From Frankia nepalensis (GTDB lineage Bacteria > Actinomycetota > Actinomycetes > Frankiales > Frankiaceae): a stretch of DNA of 64,000 bases. The notes beneath the pieces are model-generated. The model ran no database searches. It had not been told where the DNA came from and was given only the letters and a program-made list of their open reading frames with translations. Of this stretch, positions 13,402 through 24,882 are shown piece after piece; within the stretch, counting starts at the first letter, position 1, and each line of letters starts with the position of its first letter. The stretch spans positions 32,891 to 96,890 of the forward strand of contig NZ_JADWYU010000140.1 in the NCBI RefSeq assembly GCF_016786325.1, read 5' to 3'. The translations under genes were made by a program, and so were the position numbers.

Positions 13402-16383
13402 ATGACCGACAAAGCCGAGGCCACGACCCCACCCGTCACCGATGCCGAGCCGCCGTTCCGGTATGGCGCGCGGCTGGCGGGTGAGATCGAGCAGCGGTGG
13501 CAGACCTGGTGGCGGGAGCACGGCACGTACGCGTCGCCGAACCCGACCGGCCCGCTGTCCGACGGGTTCGACGACATCACGGGAAGGGCCCCGTTCTTCG
13601 TCCTGGACATGTTCCCGTACCCGAGTGGCGCGGGCCTGCACGTCGGTCATCCGCTGGGCTACATCGGGACGGACGTCTACGCCCGCTACCTGCGGATGAC
13701 CGGCAGGCACGTGCTGCACAGCTTCGGCTACGACGCCTTCGGGCTGCCGGCCGAGCAGTACGCGATCAACACCGGCCAGCACCCGCGGGTGACGACCGAG
13801 GCGAACATCGCGAACATGCGGCGCCAGCTGGCCCGCCTGGGCCTGGGTCACGACACCCGCCGCGAGATCGCGACGACCGACGTCCCCTACTACCGCTGGA
13901 CGCAGTGGATCTTCAAGAAGATCTTCGACAGCTGGTACGACGAGGACCTGGACCGGGCGCGCCCGATCGCCGAGCTGACCGCCGAGTTCGACGCCGGCAC
14001 GCGGGTCCCGAGCCGCCAGGCGAACCCGTCCGGCCGGCCGTGGGCCGAGCTGGACGCCGCGGCGCGCCGGAAGGTCGTCGACGGCTACCGCCTGGCCTAT
14101 CTGGCCGAGGGCCTGGTCAACTGGTGCCCCGGCCTGGGCACCGTGCTGGCCAACGAGGAGGTCACCGCCGAGGGCCGCAGCGACATCGGCAACTACCCGG
14201 TGTTCCGCCGGCCGCTGCGCCAGTGGACGCTGCGGATCACGGCGTACGCCGAGCGGCTGATGGCCGACCTGGACCTGGTCGACTGGCCGGACTCGATCAA
14301 GCAGATGCAGCGCAACTGGATCGGCCCGTCGGAAGGCGCGCACGTCACGTTCGCCACCGTCGTCGGTTCCGCCGAGGGCCCCGGCGCTCCGGCCGGCCCC
14401 GCCGTCGAGGTCTACACCACCCGTCCGGACACCCTGCCCGGCGCGACCTTCATGGTCCTGGCTCCGGAGCACCCGCTGGTAGACGCCCTGACCGCCGCCG
14501 CCTGGCCCGGGGACACCCCCGACGGCTGGAAGTTCGGCGAGGCCCGGCCCGCTGGCGTGGACTGGACCCCGGCCGCCGCCGTCGCCGCCTACCGGGACTT
14601 CGCCGGCCAGCGCAGCGACCGCCAGCGCGGCGAGGAGTTCGACCGGACCGGCGTGTTCACCGGCGCCTACGCCCGCAACCCGATCTCCGGCGCGGCGATC
14701 CCGATCTTCCTGGCGGACTACGTGCTGCTGGGCTACGGCACCGGCGCCGTCATGGCCGTTCCCGCGCACGACCAGCGGGACTTCGAGTTCGCCCGGACGT
14801 TCGGCCTGCCCACGCCGCCGGTGCTGGCGCCGGACGACGCGTTCCTGGCCGAGCATGGCCTGTCCTCGAACGACCCGGTCGACGCCTGGCCGGTGGCGTT
14901 CTCCGGCGAGGGCGAGTACCTGCCCGCGCCGCCCGGCGCCCCGGTGCTGACCGGCCTGTCCAAGGCCGACGCCGTGAAGACCACCGTCTCCTGGCTGGAG
15001 GCCGCCGGCGGTGGCCGGGCCGCTCGGTCCTACCGGCTGCGCGACTGGCTGTTCTCCCGGCAGCGCTACTGGGGCGAGCCCTTCCCGATCGTCTACGACG
15101 AGACGGGACTGCCGATCGCCGTGCCCGACGAGGTGCTGCCCGTCGAGCTGCCGGAGATGACGGACTTCCGGCCGACCCCGATGGCCGAGGACGACACCTC
15201 CGACCCGGTTCCACCGCTGGCCCGCGCCGCCGGGTGGACGACGGTGACGCTGGACCTGGGTGACGGCCCGCGCGAGTACCGGCGCGAGACGAACACGATG
15301 CCGCAGTGGGCCGGTTCCTGCTGGTACTACCTGCGCTACCTGGACCCGACGAACGCCGAGCGGTTCGTCGACCCGGAGATCGAGCGTTACTGGATGCAGG
15401 CGGCCGACGGGCCCGCGGGCGACGGCGGCGTCGACCTGTACGTGGGTGGCGTCGAGCACGCCGTCCTGCACCTGCTGTACGCCCGGTTCTGGCACAAGGT
15501 CCTGTACGACCTGGGCCTGGTGTCGACGAAGGAGCCGTTCAAGCGGCTGTTCAACCAGGGCATGATCCAGGCGGACGCGTTCCTGGACTCCCGGGGCATG
15601 TACGTCCCGGCGGCCGAGGTGACGATCGATCCCGACGGCGCGCCGCGCCACGAGGGCGAGCCCGTCACCCGGCGCTCCGGGAAGATGGGCAAGAGCCTGA
15701 AGAACAGCGTCACGCCGGACGAGATGTACGACATGTACGGGGCCGACACGCTGCGCGTCTACGAGATGGCGATGGGCCCGCTGGACGCCGACCGGCCCTG
15801 GCGGACCGACGACATCGTCGGCTCGCACCGCTTCCTGCAGCGGCTGTGGCGCAACCTGGTCGACGAGGCCACCGGCGAGCCCCGCTTCGTCGACGCCGAC
15901 CTGGACGACGAGGCGAACCGGGCCCTGCACCGCGCGATCCTGGCGGTTCGCGCCGACTACGCCGGCCTGCGGTTCAACACCGCCGTCGCCCGGCTGATCG
16001 AGCTGACCAACTTCGTCAGCAAGCACTACGGCGACGCGAGGCGCCCGCCGCGGGCGCTGGCCGAGGCGATGGCGCTGATGATCGCCCCGCTGGCGCCGCA
16101 CGTCGCGGAGGAGCTGTGGTCCCGGCTGGGGCACGAGGGGTCGCTGGTCCGCGAGCCGTTCCCGGTGGGCGACGAGTCACTGGCGGCCGAGTCGACGGTG
16201 ACGCTGCCGGTGCAGGTCAACGGCAAGGTCCGCTTCACGCTGTCCGTCCCCGCCGCTGCCGGCGAGGACGACATCCGGTCCGCGCTGACGGCTCACGAGG
16301 ACTATGCCAAGTACACCGACGGCAAGACGGTGAAGCGCCTGATCATCGTCCCTGGTCGCATCGTCAACATCGCCGTCGCTTAG
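13402..16383 (+). CDS. leuS: Leucyl-tRNA synthetase
   Basis: Length is 993 residues, a class I synthetase that charges tRNA-Leu in the cytoplasm. The HIGH signature is PSGAGLHVGHPLGY and the KMSKS loop is SGKMGKSLKNS. The CP1 editing domain includes VYTTRPDTLPGATFMVLAPE and GTGAVMAVPAHDQRD, so post-transfer editing is probably intact. The tRNA-binding and C-terminal domains are complete, ending QVNGKVRF to IVPGRIVNIAV. The frame is open to 13300; in-frame ATGs at 13372 and 13402 are the plausible starts, and 13402 (MTDKAEA) is chosen with moderate confidence. A very strong terminator follows at 16398. Confidence 0.96.
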   Translation: MTDKAEATTPPVTDAEPPFRYGARLAGEIEQRWQTWWREHGTYASPNPTGPLSDGFDDITGRAPFFVLDMFPYPSGAGLHVGHPLGYIGTDVYARYLRMTGRHVLHSFGYDAFGLPAEQYAINTGQHPRVTTEANIANMRRQLARLGLGHDTRREIATTDVPYYRWTQWIFKKIFDSWYDEDLDRARPIAELTAEFDAGTRVPSRQANPSGRPWAELDAAARRKVVDGYRLAYLAEGLVNWCPGLGTVLANEEVTAEGRSDIGNYPVFRRPLRQWTLRITAYAERLMADLDLVDWPDSIKQMQRNWIGPSEGAHVTFATVVGSAEGPGAPAGPAVEVYTTRPDTLPGATFMVLAPEHPLVDALTAAAWPGDTPDGWKFGEARPAGVDWTPAAAVAAYRDFAGQRSDRQRGEEFDRTGVFTGAYARNPISGAAIPIFLADYVLLGYGTGAVMAVPAHDQRDFEFARTFGLPTPPVLAPDDAFLAEHGLSSNDPVDAWPVAFSGEGEYLPAPPGAPVLTGLSKADAVKTTVSWLEAAGGGRAARSYRLRDWLFSRQRYWGEPFPIVYDETGLPIAVPDEVLPVELPEMTDFRPTPMAEDDTSDPVPPLARAAGWTTVTLDLGDGPREYRRETNTMPQWAGSCWYYLRYLDPTNAERFVDPEIERYWMQAADGPAGDGGVDLYVGGVEHAVLHLLYARFWHKVLYDLGLVSTKEPFKRLFNQGMIQADAFLDSRGMYVPAAEVTIDPDGAPRHEGEPVTRRSGKMGKSLKNSVTPDEMYDMYGADTLRVYEMAMGPLDADRPWRTDDIVGSHRFLQRLWRNLVDEATGEPRFVDADLDDEANRALHRAILAVRADYAGLRFNTAVARLIELTNFVSKHYGDARRPPRALAEAMALMIAPLAPHVAEELWSRLGHEGSLVREPFPVGDESLAAESTVTLPVQVNGKVRFTLSVPAAAGEDDIRSALTAHEDYAKYTDGKTVKRLIIVPGRIVNIAVA

Positions 16384-16397
16384 GGGGATCTTCCGCG

Positions 16398-16438
16398 GGG
16401 CGTCCTGGACCGAGCGCGGCGCTCGGTCCAGGACGCCC
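16398..16438 (+). terminator. Terminator of leuS
   Basis: GGGCGTCCTGGACCGAGCGC and GCGCTCGGTCCAGGACGCCC are perfect 20 bp complementary arms around a single G, 14 bp after the leuS stop. Confidence 0.85.
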
Positions 16439-16493
16439 GACAGACAGGCGATGTCGGTTTTTCCGTTTTGCGCGCCGTGTCATCGGTGACACC

Positions 16494-16955
16494 ATGGGGC
16501 CCATGCCTGACGAGGTGAGCGCGCGCGCCACGCGCGAGATCCGATCGGGCTTCGTGCTGCCCGGGGCCGAGCTGGAGTGGCGGTTCTCCCGGTCATCGGG
16601 CCCCGGCGGGCAGGGAGTGAACACCGCCGACAGCCGCGTCGAGGTCCGCTTCGATCTCGCCCGCTCGCCGAGCGTCCCCGAGCCCTTGCGGGCCAGGGCG
16701 CTCGCCCGGCTGGAGGGCCGCCTGGTCGACGGAGTCCTCGCGGTCACCTCGTCCGAGCAGCGTTCCCAGCTGCGCAACCGAGAAACGGCGCTGGACCGTC
16801 TGGTGGGGCTGCTGCGGCAGGCGACCGCCCCGCCGCCCCGGAGCCGCCGTCCCACCAAGCCCACCAAGGGCTCCGTCGAACGCCGCCTGGCCGCCAAACG
16901 CCACCGTTCGGAAGCCAAGAGTGCCCGCCGCGTGCCCCGGGACCGTGATCACTAG
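16494..16955 (+). CDS. arfB: Peptidyl-tRNA hydrolase ArfB (ribosome rescue)
   Basis: Length is 153 residues. It carries the release-factor GGQ loop in the family form FSRSSGPGGQGVNTADSRVE (GGQ at about 38-40). After the domain comes a Lys/Arg-rich tail (RRLAAKRHRSEAKSARR) of the type that enters the empty mRNA channel. It frees ribosomes stalled at the 3' end of broken messages by hydrolysing peptidyl-tRNA without a stop codon. ATGs at 16494 and 16503 are both possible starts. It is convergent with pckG and shares a bidirectional terminator. Confidence 0.92.
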   Translation: MGPMPDEVSARATREIRSGFVLPGAELEWRFSRSSGPGGQGVNTADSRVEVRFDLARSPSVPEPLRARALARLEGRLVDGVLAVTSSEQRSQLRNRETALDRLVGLLRQATAPPPRSRRPTKPTKGSVERRLAAKRHRSEAKSARRVPRDRDH

Positions 16956-17006
16956 TTTCGTCCGGGGATCCCTCGGTCGGGCATTCGACCAGGGACCCAC
17001 ATGACA

Positions 17007-17039
17007 ATCGCCCCCGTCGGCGGGACCGACGGGGGCGAT
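17007..17039. terminator. Bidirectional terminator between arfB and pckG
   Basis: ATCGCCCCCGTCGG and CCGACGGGGGCGAT form a perfect 14 bp stem with a 5 nt loop. A weaker imperfect hairpin (about 16966-16998) lies just before it. Confidence 0.8.
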
Positions 17040-17076
17040 CGTCAAAGAGCGGGCCGCTGAACTACGTGAGGCGAGC

Positions 17077-18900
17077 TCAGCTGCCCAGGCGCTCTACGAG
17101 GGCCTGCTGCTCGGACCAGAGCTCCGCCGGGAGGCGGTCGCCGAAGGTCTCGTAGTGCCCCGGGATGAGGGACGCCTCCTGCTTCCAGACGTCGACGTCC
17201 AGCGTGAGCAGAGCGTCCAGGTCGGCCTCGGCGACGTCCAGACCCGCGGTGTCGAACGACTCCCTGGTCGGGTGGACGCCGAGCGGCGACTCGACGCCGT
17301 CGGCCTCACCCTCCAGCCGGCCGACGATCCAGGCGAGGACCCGGCTGTTCTCGCCGTAGCCCGGCCACAGGAACTTGCCCTCCTGGCTCTTGCGGAACCA
17401 GTTGACGTAGTAGATCCGCGGCAGCTTCGAGGCGTCGGCCTTCTGGCCGATCGAGAGCCAGTGGGCCATGTAGTCGGCCATGTTGTAGCCGCAGAACGGC
17501 AGCATCGCGAACGGGTCGCGGCGCAGCTGGCCGATCGCGCCGGCCTGCGCCGCGGTCGTCTCCGAGGACACGATCGAGCCGTAGAACACGCCACGCTGCC
17601 AGTCCGGCGCCTCGGTGACCAGCGGCACCGCGGTGGCCCGGCGGCCGCCGAACAGGATCGCCGAGATCGGCACGCCGCGCGGGTCCTCCCACTCGGACGC
17701 GATCGTCGGGCACTGGCCGGCGGGCACCGTGAACCGGGCGTTCGGGTGCGCGGCCGGCTCGGTCGAGTCCGGCGTCCAGTCGCGGCCCTTCCAGTCGATC
17801 AGGTGGGCCGGCTTGTCCTTGGTCAGGCCCTCCCACCAGACGTCGCCGTCGTCGGTCCTGGCGACGTTGGTGTAGACGCCGTTGGCGTACAGGGTCGCGA
17901 CCGCGTTCGGGTTGGTGTCGGCGCCGGTGCCGGGGGCCACACCGAAGAAGCCGGCCTCCGGGTTGACGGCGTAGAGCCGGCCGTCCTCGCCGAAGCGCAT
18001 CCAGGCGATGTCGTCACCGACCGTCTCGGCCTTCCAGCCGGGGATGGTCGGAATGATCATGGCCAGGTTGGTCTTGCCGCAGGCCGACGGGAACGCGGCG
18101 GCGACGTAGTGGACCTTGCCCTTGGGCGAGGTGAGCTTGAGGATCAGCATGTGCTCCGCGAGCCAGCCGCCGTCCCGGGCCATCACCGAGGCGATCCGCA
18201 GCGCGTAGCACTTCTTACCGAGCAGGGCATTGCCGCCGTAACCCGAGCCGTATGACCAGATCTCCCGGGTCTCGGGGTAGTGGACGATGTACTTCGTGCT
18301 GTTGCACGGCCACGAAACATCGGCCTGACCAGGCTCCAGCGGGGCGCCAAGCGAGTGCACCGCCGGGACGAAGAAGCCATCCTCGCCAAGCTGCTCGAGC
18401 GCGGGGGCACCCATACGGGTCATCGTGCGCATCGAGATGGCGACATAGGCCGAGTCGGTGATTTCGACGCCAAGCGCGGAAATATGCGAACCAAGCGGCC
18501 CCATGCAGAACGGGACGACATACATGGTGCGGCCACGCATACACCCGCTGAACAGGCCGCGAAGCGTGCCACGCATTTCCGCCGGCTCGACCCAGTTATT
18601 TGTCGGGCCGGCGTCCTCGCGTTTGTCGGAGCAGATGTAGGTGCGGTCCTCGACCCGGGCGACGTCGCTCGGGTCGGAGGCGGCGTAGAAGCTGTTGGGA
18701 CGTTTTTCCTCGTTCAGCTTCACCAAGGTGCCCCGCTCGATGAGCAGGTCGGTGAGCCGTTCGAATTCCTCGGCGGAGCCGTCGCACCACTCCACCTTGT
18801 CCGGCTGAGTGAGTTCGGCGATCTCTCGCACCCAGGCGATCAGCCTGGCGTGCTTGGTCGGGGCGGCATCCAGCCCGGGAATCTGTGCCGCGGTCGTCAC
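17077..18900 (-). CDS. pckG: Phosphoenolpyruvate carboxykinase (GTP)
   Basis: Length is 607 residues, the standard GTP-PEPCK size. The P-loop/reactive cysteine motif is [12 protein letters not shown]. Other signatures are [13 protein letters not shown], the nucleotide site around [19 protein letters not shown], and the substrate region MRTMTRMG. It interconverts oxaloacetate and PEP at the TCA/gluconeogenesis junction. The start is GTG at 18900 with GGAGGTG upstream. It is divergent from trhA with a dyad symmetry (18989-19033) in between, a likely control site. Some databases call actinobacterial GTP enzymes pckA. Confidence 0.97.
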   Translation of the reverse strand: MTTAAQIPGLDAAPTKHARLIAWVREIAELTQPDKVEWCDGSAEEFERLTDLLIERGTLVKLNEEKRPNSFYAASDPSDVARVEDRTYICSDKREDAGPTNNWVEPAEMRGTLRGLFSGCMRGRTMYVVPFCMGPLGSHISALGVEITDSAYVAISMRTMTRMGAPALEQLGEDGFFVPAVHSLGAPLEPGQADVSWPCNSTKYIVHYPETREIWSYGSGYGGNALLGKKCYALRIASVMARDGGWLAEHMLILKLTSPKGKVHYVAAAFPSACGKTNLAMIIPTIPGWKAETVGDDIAWMRFGEDGRLYAVNPEAGFFGVAPGTGADTNPNAVATLYANGVYTNVARTDDGDVWWEGLTKDKPAHLIDWKGRDWTPDSTEPAAHPNARFTVPAGQCPTIASEWEDPRGVPISAILFGGRRATAVPLVTEAPDWQRGVFYGSIVSSETTAAQAGAIGQLRRDPFAMLPFCGYNMADYMAHWLSIGQKADASKLPRIYYVNWFRKSQEGKFLWPGYGENSRVLAWIVGRLEGEADGVESPLGVHPTRESFDTAGLDVAEADLDALLTLDVDVWKQEASLIPGHYETFGDRLPAELWSEQQALVERLGS

Positions 18901-18988
18901 AGCTCACACCTCCGGTCGCGTCGAACCTGACGCGTTCTCGCCTCGGTATACAGGTGCAGCTTGCGTGCAGCGTACGCACCCGAACGTC

Positions 18989-19033
18989 CTCGTGTACCGG
19001 AGGTCACAACCGGTTGGGCCACCGGTACAAGAG
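18989..19033. promoter_or_regulatory. Dyad symmetry in the pckG/trhA region
   Basis: CTCGTGTACCGG (18989-19000) and CCGGTACAAGAG (19022-19033) pair in 11 of 12 positions. The 21 bp between them hold the palindrome AACCGGTT. It lies about 90-130 bp upstream of the pckG start and is a candidate operator. Confidence 0.45.
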
Positions 19034-19194
19034 GGTGCGTTCGAGGCCGCGTTCAGGATCATTAGACTGTACCGCTCTTTCCGTGCGCAGTCGCGCGGTA
19101 CGGCCGGGGCGGAAACGTTGGTTCCATCACGCATCGGGACGGATCGCCCCCGCGACGCGGCCGACCAGCACCGCATGGTCACGGCAGGTGCGGT

Positions 19195-19200
19195 TATCGT
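19195..19200 (+). promoter_or_regulatory. -10 element suggesting a leaderless trhA transcript
   Basis: TATCGT ends 6 nt before the GTG at 19207 and no Shine-Dalgarno precedes the start. An alternative promoter is TTCGAG-17-TAGACT at 19040-19068, which would give a leader of about 130 nt. Confidence 0.35.
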
Positions 19201-19206
19201 TCTCAC

Positions 19207-19932
19207 GTGGTCACTCAGGCAGCGACGCATCCGACCGCCCCCGACCCGGCAGACAAGCCGGACGACGACCGCGCCGCCCGCGGCACGCATCCGCGTGACA
19301 TCGTGCGACCGCGCATGCGGGGCTGGCTACACGCGGGGGCATTTCCGGTAAGCCTGGCGCTCGGCGTGGTGGCCGTGGCGCTCCCGACGACGCTCGGCGC
19401 CCGGCTAGCGGTCGGCGTTTACGCGATCAGCATTACGGCCTTGTTCGGAACCAGTGCGCTCTACCACCGCACGCTGTGGTCGACGGCCCGGGCACGCTCG
19501 GTCATGAAGCGGCTCGACCACTCCATGATCTTCGTCTTCATCGCGGGTACCTACACGCCTTTCGCGTTGCTGGCGATGCCGTCGCACATCGCGCGGCCGA
19601 TCTTGGCTGTCGTCTGGGGCGGCGCCGCGCTCGGCGTGGTGCTGCGGATGCTCTGGCTGCACTCGCCCCGCTACCTGATCATTCCGCTCTACATAGCCCT
19701 CGGCTGGGTGGCGGTCTTCGTCTTCCCCGAGGTCCTGCACACGGCAGGGGTCGCCACGCTGACCCTGCTGGTCGCCGGCGGGGTGTGCTACAGCGCCGGC
19801 GCGATCGTCTACGCGCTTCGCCGGCCCGACCCCGCGCCGAGGATCTTCGGCTATCACGAGGTCTTCCACGCATTCACCCTGGTCGCGGCATGTTGCCACT
19901 ACATCGCCCTGATGTTCGCCATCTACCGCTGA
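19207..19932 (+). CDS. trhA: Hemolysin III family (PAQR-type) membrane protein TrhA
   Basis: Length is 241 residues with seven predicted helices. Family motifs are present: FGTSALYHR (metal-binding Ser/His), RLDHSMIFVFIAGTYTPFAL, and the C-terminal GYHEVFHAFTLVAACCHY with two His ligands. In other bacteria the family has been linked to membrane fatty acid and energy homeostasis rather than haemolysis. The mycobacterial counterpart is Rv1085c, next to the YyaL-like Rv1084; the same two genes are neighbours here but in the same direction. Confidence 0.9.
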   Translation: MVTQAATHPTAPDPADKPDDDRAARGTHPRDIVRPRMRGWLHAGAFPVSLALGVVAVALPTTLGARLAVGVYAISITALFGTSALYHRTLWSTARARSVMKRLDHSMIFVFIAGTYTPFALLAMPSHIARPILAVVWGGAALGVVLRMLWLHSPRYLIIPLYIALGWVAVFVFPEVLHTAGVATLTLLVAGGVCYSAGAIVYALRRPDPAPRIFGYHEVFHAFTLVAACCHYIALMFAIYR

Positions 19933-20115
19933 CGTCCTGCCGCTGACCGACGTCCTACCTACTGATGACATCGACCCACTGACTACATCGACAGTCCGGC
20001 CGCCGCGCGCCAGCGGCCGGCGCAACCCGGTTCGCGACATACACACGGTCGTCGCGGGGCAGAATCCGGCAAGCAATGGCGTCCGGGTCGGCGACCGGGC
20101 AAGAAGGAGCATTTC

Positions 20116-22176
<2,061 letters not shown>

Positions 22177-22640
22177 CCTCCAGTCAACCCGCGGCCACGG
22201 TCACGAAGAGTCGCCGGCGGACGGTAGCCCCGGGCCGCCGGCGTGTGATCTTCTTGTGATCCGGATGTGATTCTCGCGTGACGGAACTCACTGTGACCAA
22301 GGGGCGGGCGGGTCAGCCGCCTGACGGGCGGGGTTACGACATCGCGACTTGTGACGGACGCGTACTGTGACGATCTGTGACCCGTGCGGGCGGTTGCGCG
22401 CCCTTCTTGCCATCCGCGTTACCGAAGGCACCGATATACCTTCCCGACGTGTTCGGCAAAGTTGGTCGCCAACGCTGCTACCTGCGGCTACCGTGATGCC
22501 CGATGTCTCAAGTCGTGGTCTGGCATTGGGCTGGACCGCTGGGAGGCCCCTCGGTGCCGCTGTCGCGACAACGCCAGGAGGCCGGGACCCGGCCCCTGAG
22601 GGGCCCGATCCCGGACAACTCCGAGTAAGCGGGTGGGCGT
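22177..22640. other. 464 bp regulatory interval before phoH2
   Basis: No gene is seen. The left half carries eight GTGA boxes, four at exact 11 bp steps (see the 22245 feature). A small dyad, GTTGG-TCG-CCAAC, lies at about 22462-22474. The right end contains no clear ribosome binding site for the GTG at 22641. Confidence 0.5.
22245..22383. promoter_or_regulatory. Array of GTGA boxes, four phased at 11 bp
   Basis: GTGA occurs at 22245 (GTGATCTTCTT), 22256 (GTGATCCGGAT), 22267 (GTGATTCTCGC) and 22278 (GTGACGG), each exactly 11 bp after the last. More copies follow at 22293, 22351, 22367 and 22377. Eleven-bp direct repeats put every box on the same face of the helix, as in PhoP (Pho box) and other response-regulator sites of actinobacteria. 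On the - strand the box reads (G/A)ATCACA. Confidence 0.55.
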
Positions 22641-23933
22641 GTGCCACGAACGCATGTCGTCGACACAAGCGTGCTGTTGTCTGACCCTCGCGCGCTGCTG
22701 CGATTCGCGGAGCACAACGTCGTGCTCCCCCTCGTTGTGATTGGGGAGCTGGAGGCCAAGAGGAACCACCCCGAACTGGGCTGGTTCGCCCGGGAGGCGC
22801 TGCGCATCCTGGACGACCTGCGCATCAAGCACGGGCGCCTGGACCACCCGCTGCCGTTGGAGAGCGGCGGCACACTGCGAGTCGAACTCAACCACACCGA
22901 CCCCACGGTGCTGCCGCCGGGGTTCCGGGTAGGCGACAACGACTCGCGCATCCTTTCCGTCGCGCTCAACCTGGCCGCCGAGGGCGACGACGTCGTGCTG
23001 GTGACCAAGGACATGCCGCTGCGGGTCAAGGCCTCCGTGGTCGGCCTCGCCGCCGAGGAGTACCGGGCGCTGACGCCCGTCGACACCGGTTTCAGCGGGA
23101 TGGCCGAGCTCACGGTCAGCCAGGAGGACCTCGACCGGATCTACGCCGGAGAGCAGCTCCGCCTGGTCGAGGCGGCTGAGCTGCCATGCCACACGGGTCT
23201 GGTGTTGACCTCGGCCGGCGGCAGCGCCTCGGCGCTCGGCCGGGTGTGCGCGGACAAGTCGGTGCGGCTGGTGCGCGGCGACCGGGAGGCGTTCGGGCTG
23301 CACGGCCGCAGCGCCGAGCAGCGGGTCGCCCTGGACCTGCTGCTCGACCAGGAGATCGGGATCGTCTCGCTCGGCGGGCGGGCCGGCACCGGCAAGTCGG
23401 CGCTGGCGCTGTGCGCGGGCCTGGAGGCGGTGATGGAGCGCCGGCTGCACCGCAAGGTCGTGGTCTTCCGCCCGCTCTACGCCGTCGGCGGCCAGGACCT
23501 CGGCTACCTTCCCGGCAGCGAGAACGAGAAGATGGCGCCGTGGGCGCAGGCCGTCTACGACACCCTCGGGGCGCTGGTCTCCGAGGCCGTCATCGACGAG
23601 GTCGTCGACCGCGGGATGCTCGAGGTACTGCCGCTGACGCACATCCGCGGCCGGTCGCTGCACGACTCGTTCGTGATCGTCGACGAGGCGCAGTCGCTGG
23701 AGCGCGGCGTGCTGCTCACCGTGCTCTCCCGGCTGGGCGCGGGCTCCCGGGTCGTGCTCACGCACGACGTGGCGCAGCGCGACAACCTGCGGGTCGGCCG
23801 GCACGACGGCGTCGCGTCGGTGATCGAGACGCTCAAGGGCCACCCGCTGTTCGCGCATGTCACGCTCACCCGTTCGGAGCGTTCGCCGATCGCCGCCCTG
23901 GTGACGACGATGCTGGAGGACCTCGTCCTGTAA
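22641..23933 (+). CDS. phoH2: PIN-PhoH protein PhoH2 (RNA helicase/ribonuclease)
   Basis: Length is 430 residues. An N-terminal PIN nuclease domain (about 1-135) has acidic residues D8 (VVDTSVLL), E36 (IGELEAK) and GDNDSR (98-103). A linker leads to the PhoH P-loop ATPase (about 222-430) with Walker [14 protein letters not shown] and a Walker B-like [11 protein letters not shown]. The mycobacterial counterpart (Rv1095) unwinds and cuts RNA. Here no separate antitoxin gene precedes it; the upstream gap is 464 bp with phased GTGA boxes. The start is GTG at 22641. A strong terminator follows. Confidence 0.93.
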   Translation: MPRTHVVDTSVLLSDPRALLRFAEHNVVLPLVVIGELEAKRNHPELGWFAREALRILDDLRIKHGRLDHPLPLESGGTLRVELNHTDPTVLPPGFRVGDNDSRILSVALNLAAEGDDVVLVTKDMPLRVKASVVGLAAEEYRALTPVDTGFSGMAELTVSQEDLDRIYAGEQLRLVEAAELPCHTGLVLTSAGGSASALGRVCADKSVRLVRGDREAFGLHGRSAEQRVALDLLLDQEIGIVSLGGRAGTGKSALALCAGLEAVMERRLHRKVVVFRPLYAVGGQDLGYLPGSENEKMAPWAQAVYDTLGALVSEAVIDEVVDRGMLEVLPLTHIRGRSLHDSFVIVDEAQSLERGVLLTVLSRLGAGSRVVLTHDVAQRDNLRVGRHDGVASVIETLKGHPLFAHVTLTRSERSPIAALVTTMLEDLVL

Positions 23934-23954
23934 CCCGGCGGGGTCACTCGCCAC

Positions 23955-24002
23955 GCGCTGTCCGAGGGCCACGCGGCCCGGTCTCAGGTCCTCGGACAGC
24001 GC
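23955..24002 (+). terminator. Terminator of phoH2
   Basis: GCGCTGTCCGAGG (23955-23967) and CCTCGGACAGCGC (23990-24002) pair perfectly over 13 bp with a 22 nt loop, 21 bp after the stop. Confidence 0.75.
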
Positions 24003-24142
24003 ACGGCCAGGCCCGTCCGTCGTCGGCGGTGGCGGCGGAGGCGGCGGGCATGGTTGTCGCGGTCCGGTGGCGCGGGGAACTGAACGCGACTTCGGGGTGT
24101 TGCGCTAGGCGAGATCCCCAAAGCCACCGGAGGTGGTGCGAC

Positions 24143-24802
24143 ATGTTGTTCGGACGGCGCGCGGCGACCATGGTCTCGCCCGAGCAGGCGCTGCCCGGGC
24201 ACGAGCGGCGGCTGTACTCCGTGCCGGAGCGGCACGCCGTGCTGGGCACCTCGATCGAGGGCCCCTTCCCCGACGGGCTCGAGGTCGCGGTGTTCGGCCT
24301 CGGCTGTTTCTGGGGCGCCGAGCGGAAGTTCTGGCAGACCCCCGGCGTCTACTCGACCGCCGTCGGCTACGCCGGCGGGTACTCGCCGAACCCGACCTAC
24401 GACGAGGCGTGCTCCGGGCTGACCGGGCACACCGAGGCCGTCCAGGTCGTCTACGACCCGGCCGAGGTCAGCTACGACCAGCTCCTGAGCGTCTTCTGGG
24501 AGGCGCACGACCCGACGCAGGGCCTGCGCCAGGGCAACGACGTCGGCAGCCAGTACCGCTCGGCGATCTACACGAACTCCGACGAGCAGGCCGCCGCGGC
24601 CGCCCGCTCCCGCGACGCGTACCAGAAGCGGCTGACGGCAGCCGGCTACGGCCCGATCACCACCGAGCTCGCCCCTGCGGGTCCCTTCTACTACGCCGAG
24701 GACTACCACCAGCAGTACCTGCACAAGGTCCCGAACGGCTACTGCGGCCTCGGCGGCACCGGCGTCTCCTGCCCGGTGGGCGTCGCGACGGCGGAGTCCT
24801 GA
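24143..24802 (+). CDS. msrA: Peptide methionine (S)-S-oxide reductase
   Basis: Length is 219 residues. The catalytic motif is [14 protein letters not shown] (Cys about 55), followed by [32 protein letters not shown] and [12 protein letters not shown]. It reduces methionine-S-sulfoxide in proteins as part of oxidative damage repair. C-terminal cysteines in GYCGLGG and GVSCPVG are placed to act as resolving cysteines, so thioredoxin-type recycling is likely. The ATG at 24143 has GGAGGTG upstream. The first 45 residues are the usual extension of the long actinobacterial form. It has its own terminator. Confidence 0.95.
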   Translation: MLFGRRAATMVSPEQALPGHERRLYSVPERHAVLGTSIEGPFPDGLEVAVFGLGCFWGAERKFWQTPGVYSTAVGYAGGYSPNPTYDEACSGLTGHTEAVQVVYDPAEVSYDQLLSVFWEAHDPTQGLRQGNDVGSQYRSAIYTNSDEQAAAAARSRDAYQKRLTAAGYGPITTELAPAGPFYYAEDYHQQYLHKVPNGYCGLGGTGVSCPVGVATAES

Positions 24803-24808
24803 GCCGAT

Positions 24809-24846
24809 CGCCGGCCGGTCGGACCAAGCGCTCTGACCGGCCGGCG
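24809..24846. terminator. Terminator between msrA and the sigma operon
   Basis: CGCCGGCCGGTC (24809-24820) and GACCGGCCGGCG (24835-24846) form a perfect 12 bp stem between two convergent transcription units, so it may serve both. Confidence 0.75.
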
Positions 24847-24882
24847 GCCAAGGCGTCCCGCCCCGTGCGGGCGCCGGAAGGA

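Larger units (their letters stand above)
18901..19206. other. Divergent regulatory region between pckG and trhA
   Basis: No gene is seen in these 306 bp. They contain the dyad at 18989-19033, a repeated GCTGCAC on the - strand close to pckG, a possible + strand promoter TTCGAG-17 bp-TAGACT (19040-19068), and a TATCGT box directly before trhA. Confidence 0.5.

Noticed and set aside
12988..16134. Open frame of 1048 codons on the - strand
   Set aside because: It is antisense to leuS, which has all its signature motifs. High GC content keeps antisense frames open; the translation is Arg/Gly/Val/Asp-rich without any domain.
24070..24110. tRNA-like T-arm on the - strand (GCGTTCAGTTCCCCGCGC)
   Set aside because: The T loop lacks the conserved A after the purine, the stem does not pair, and no anticodon arm can be folded upstream.
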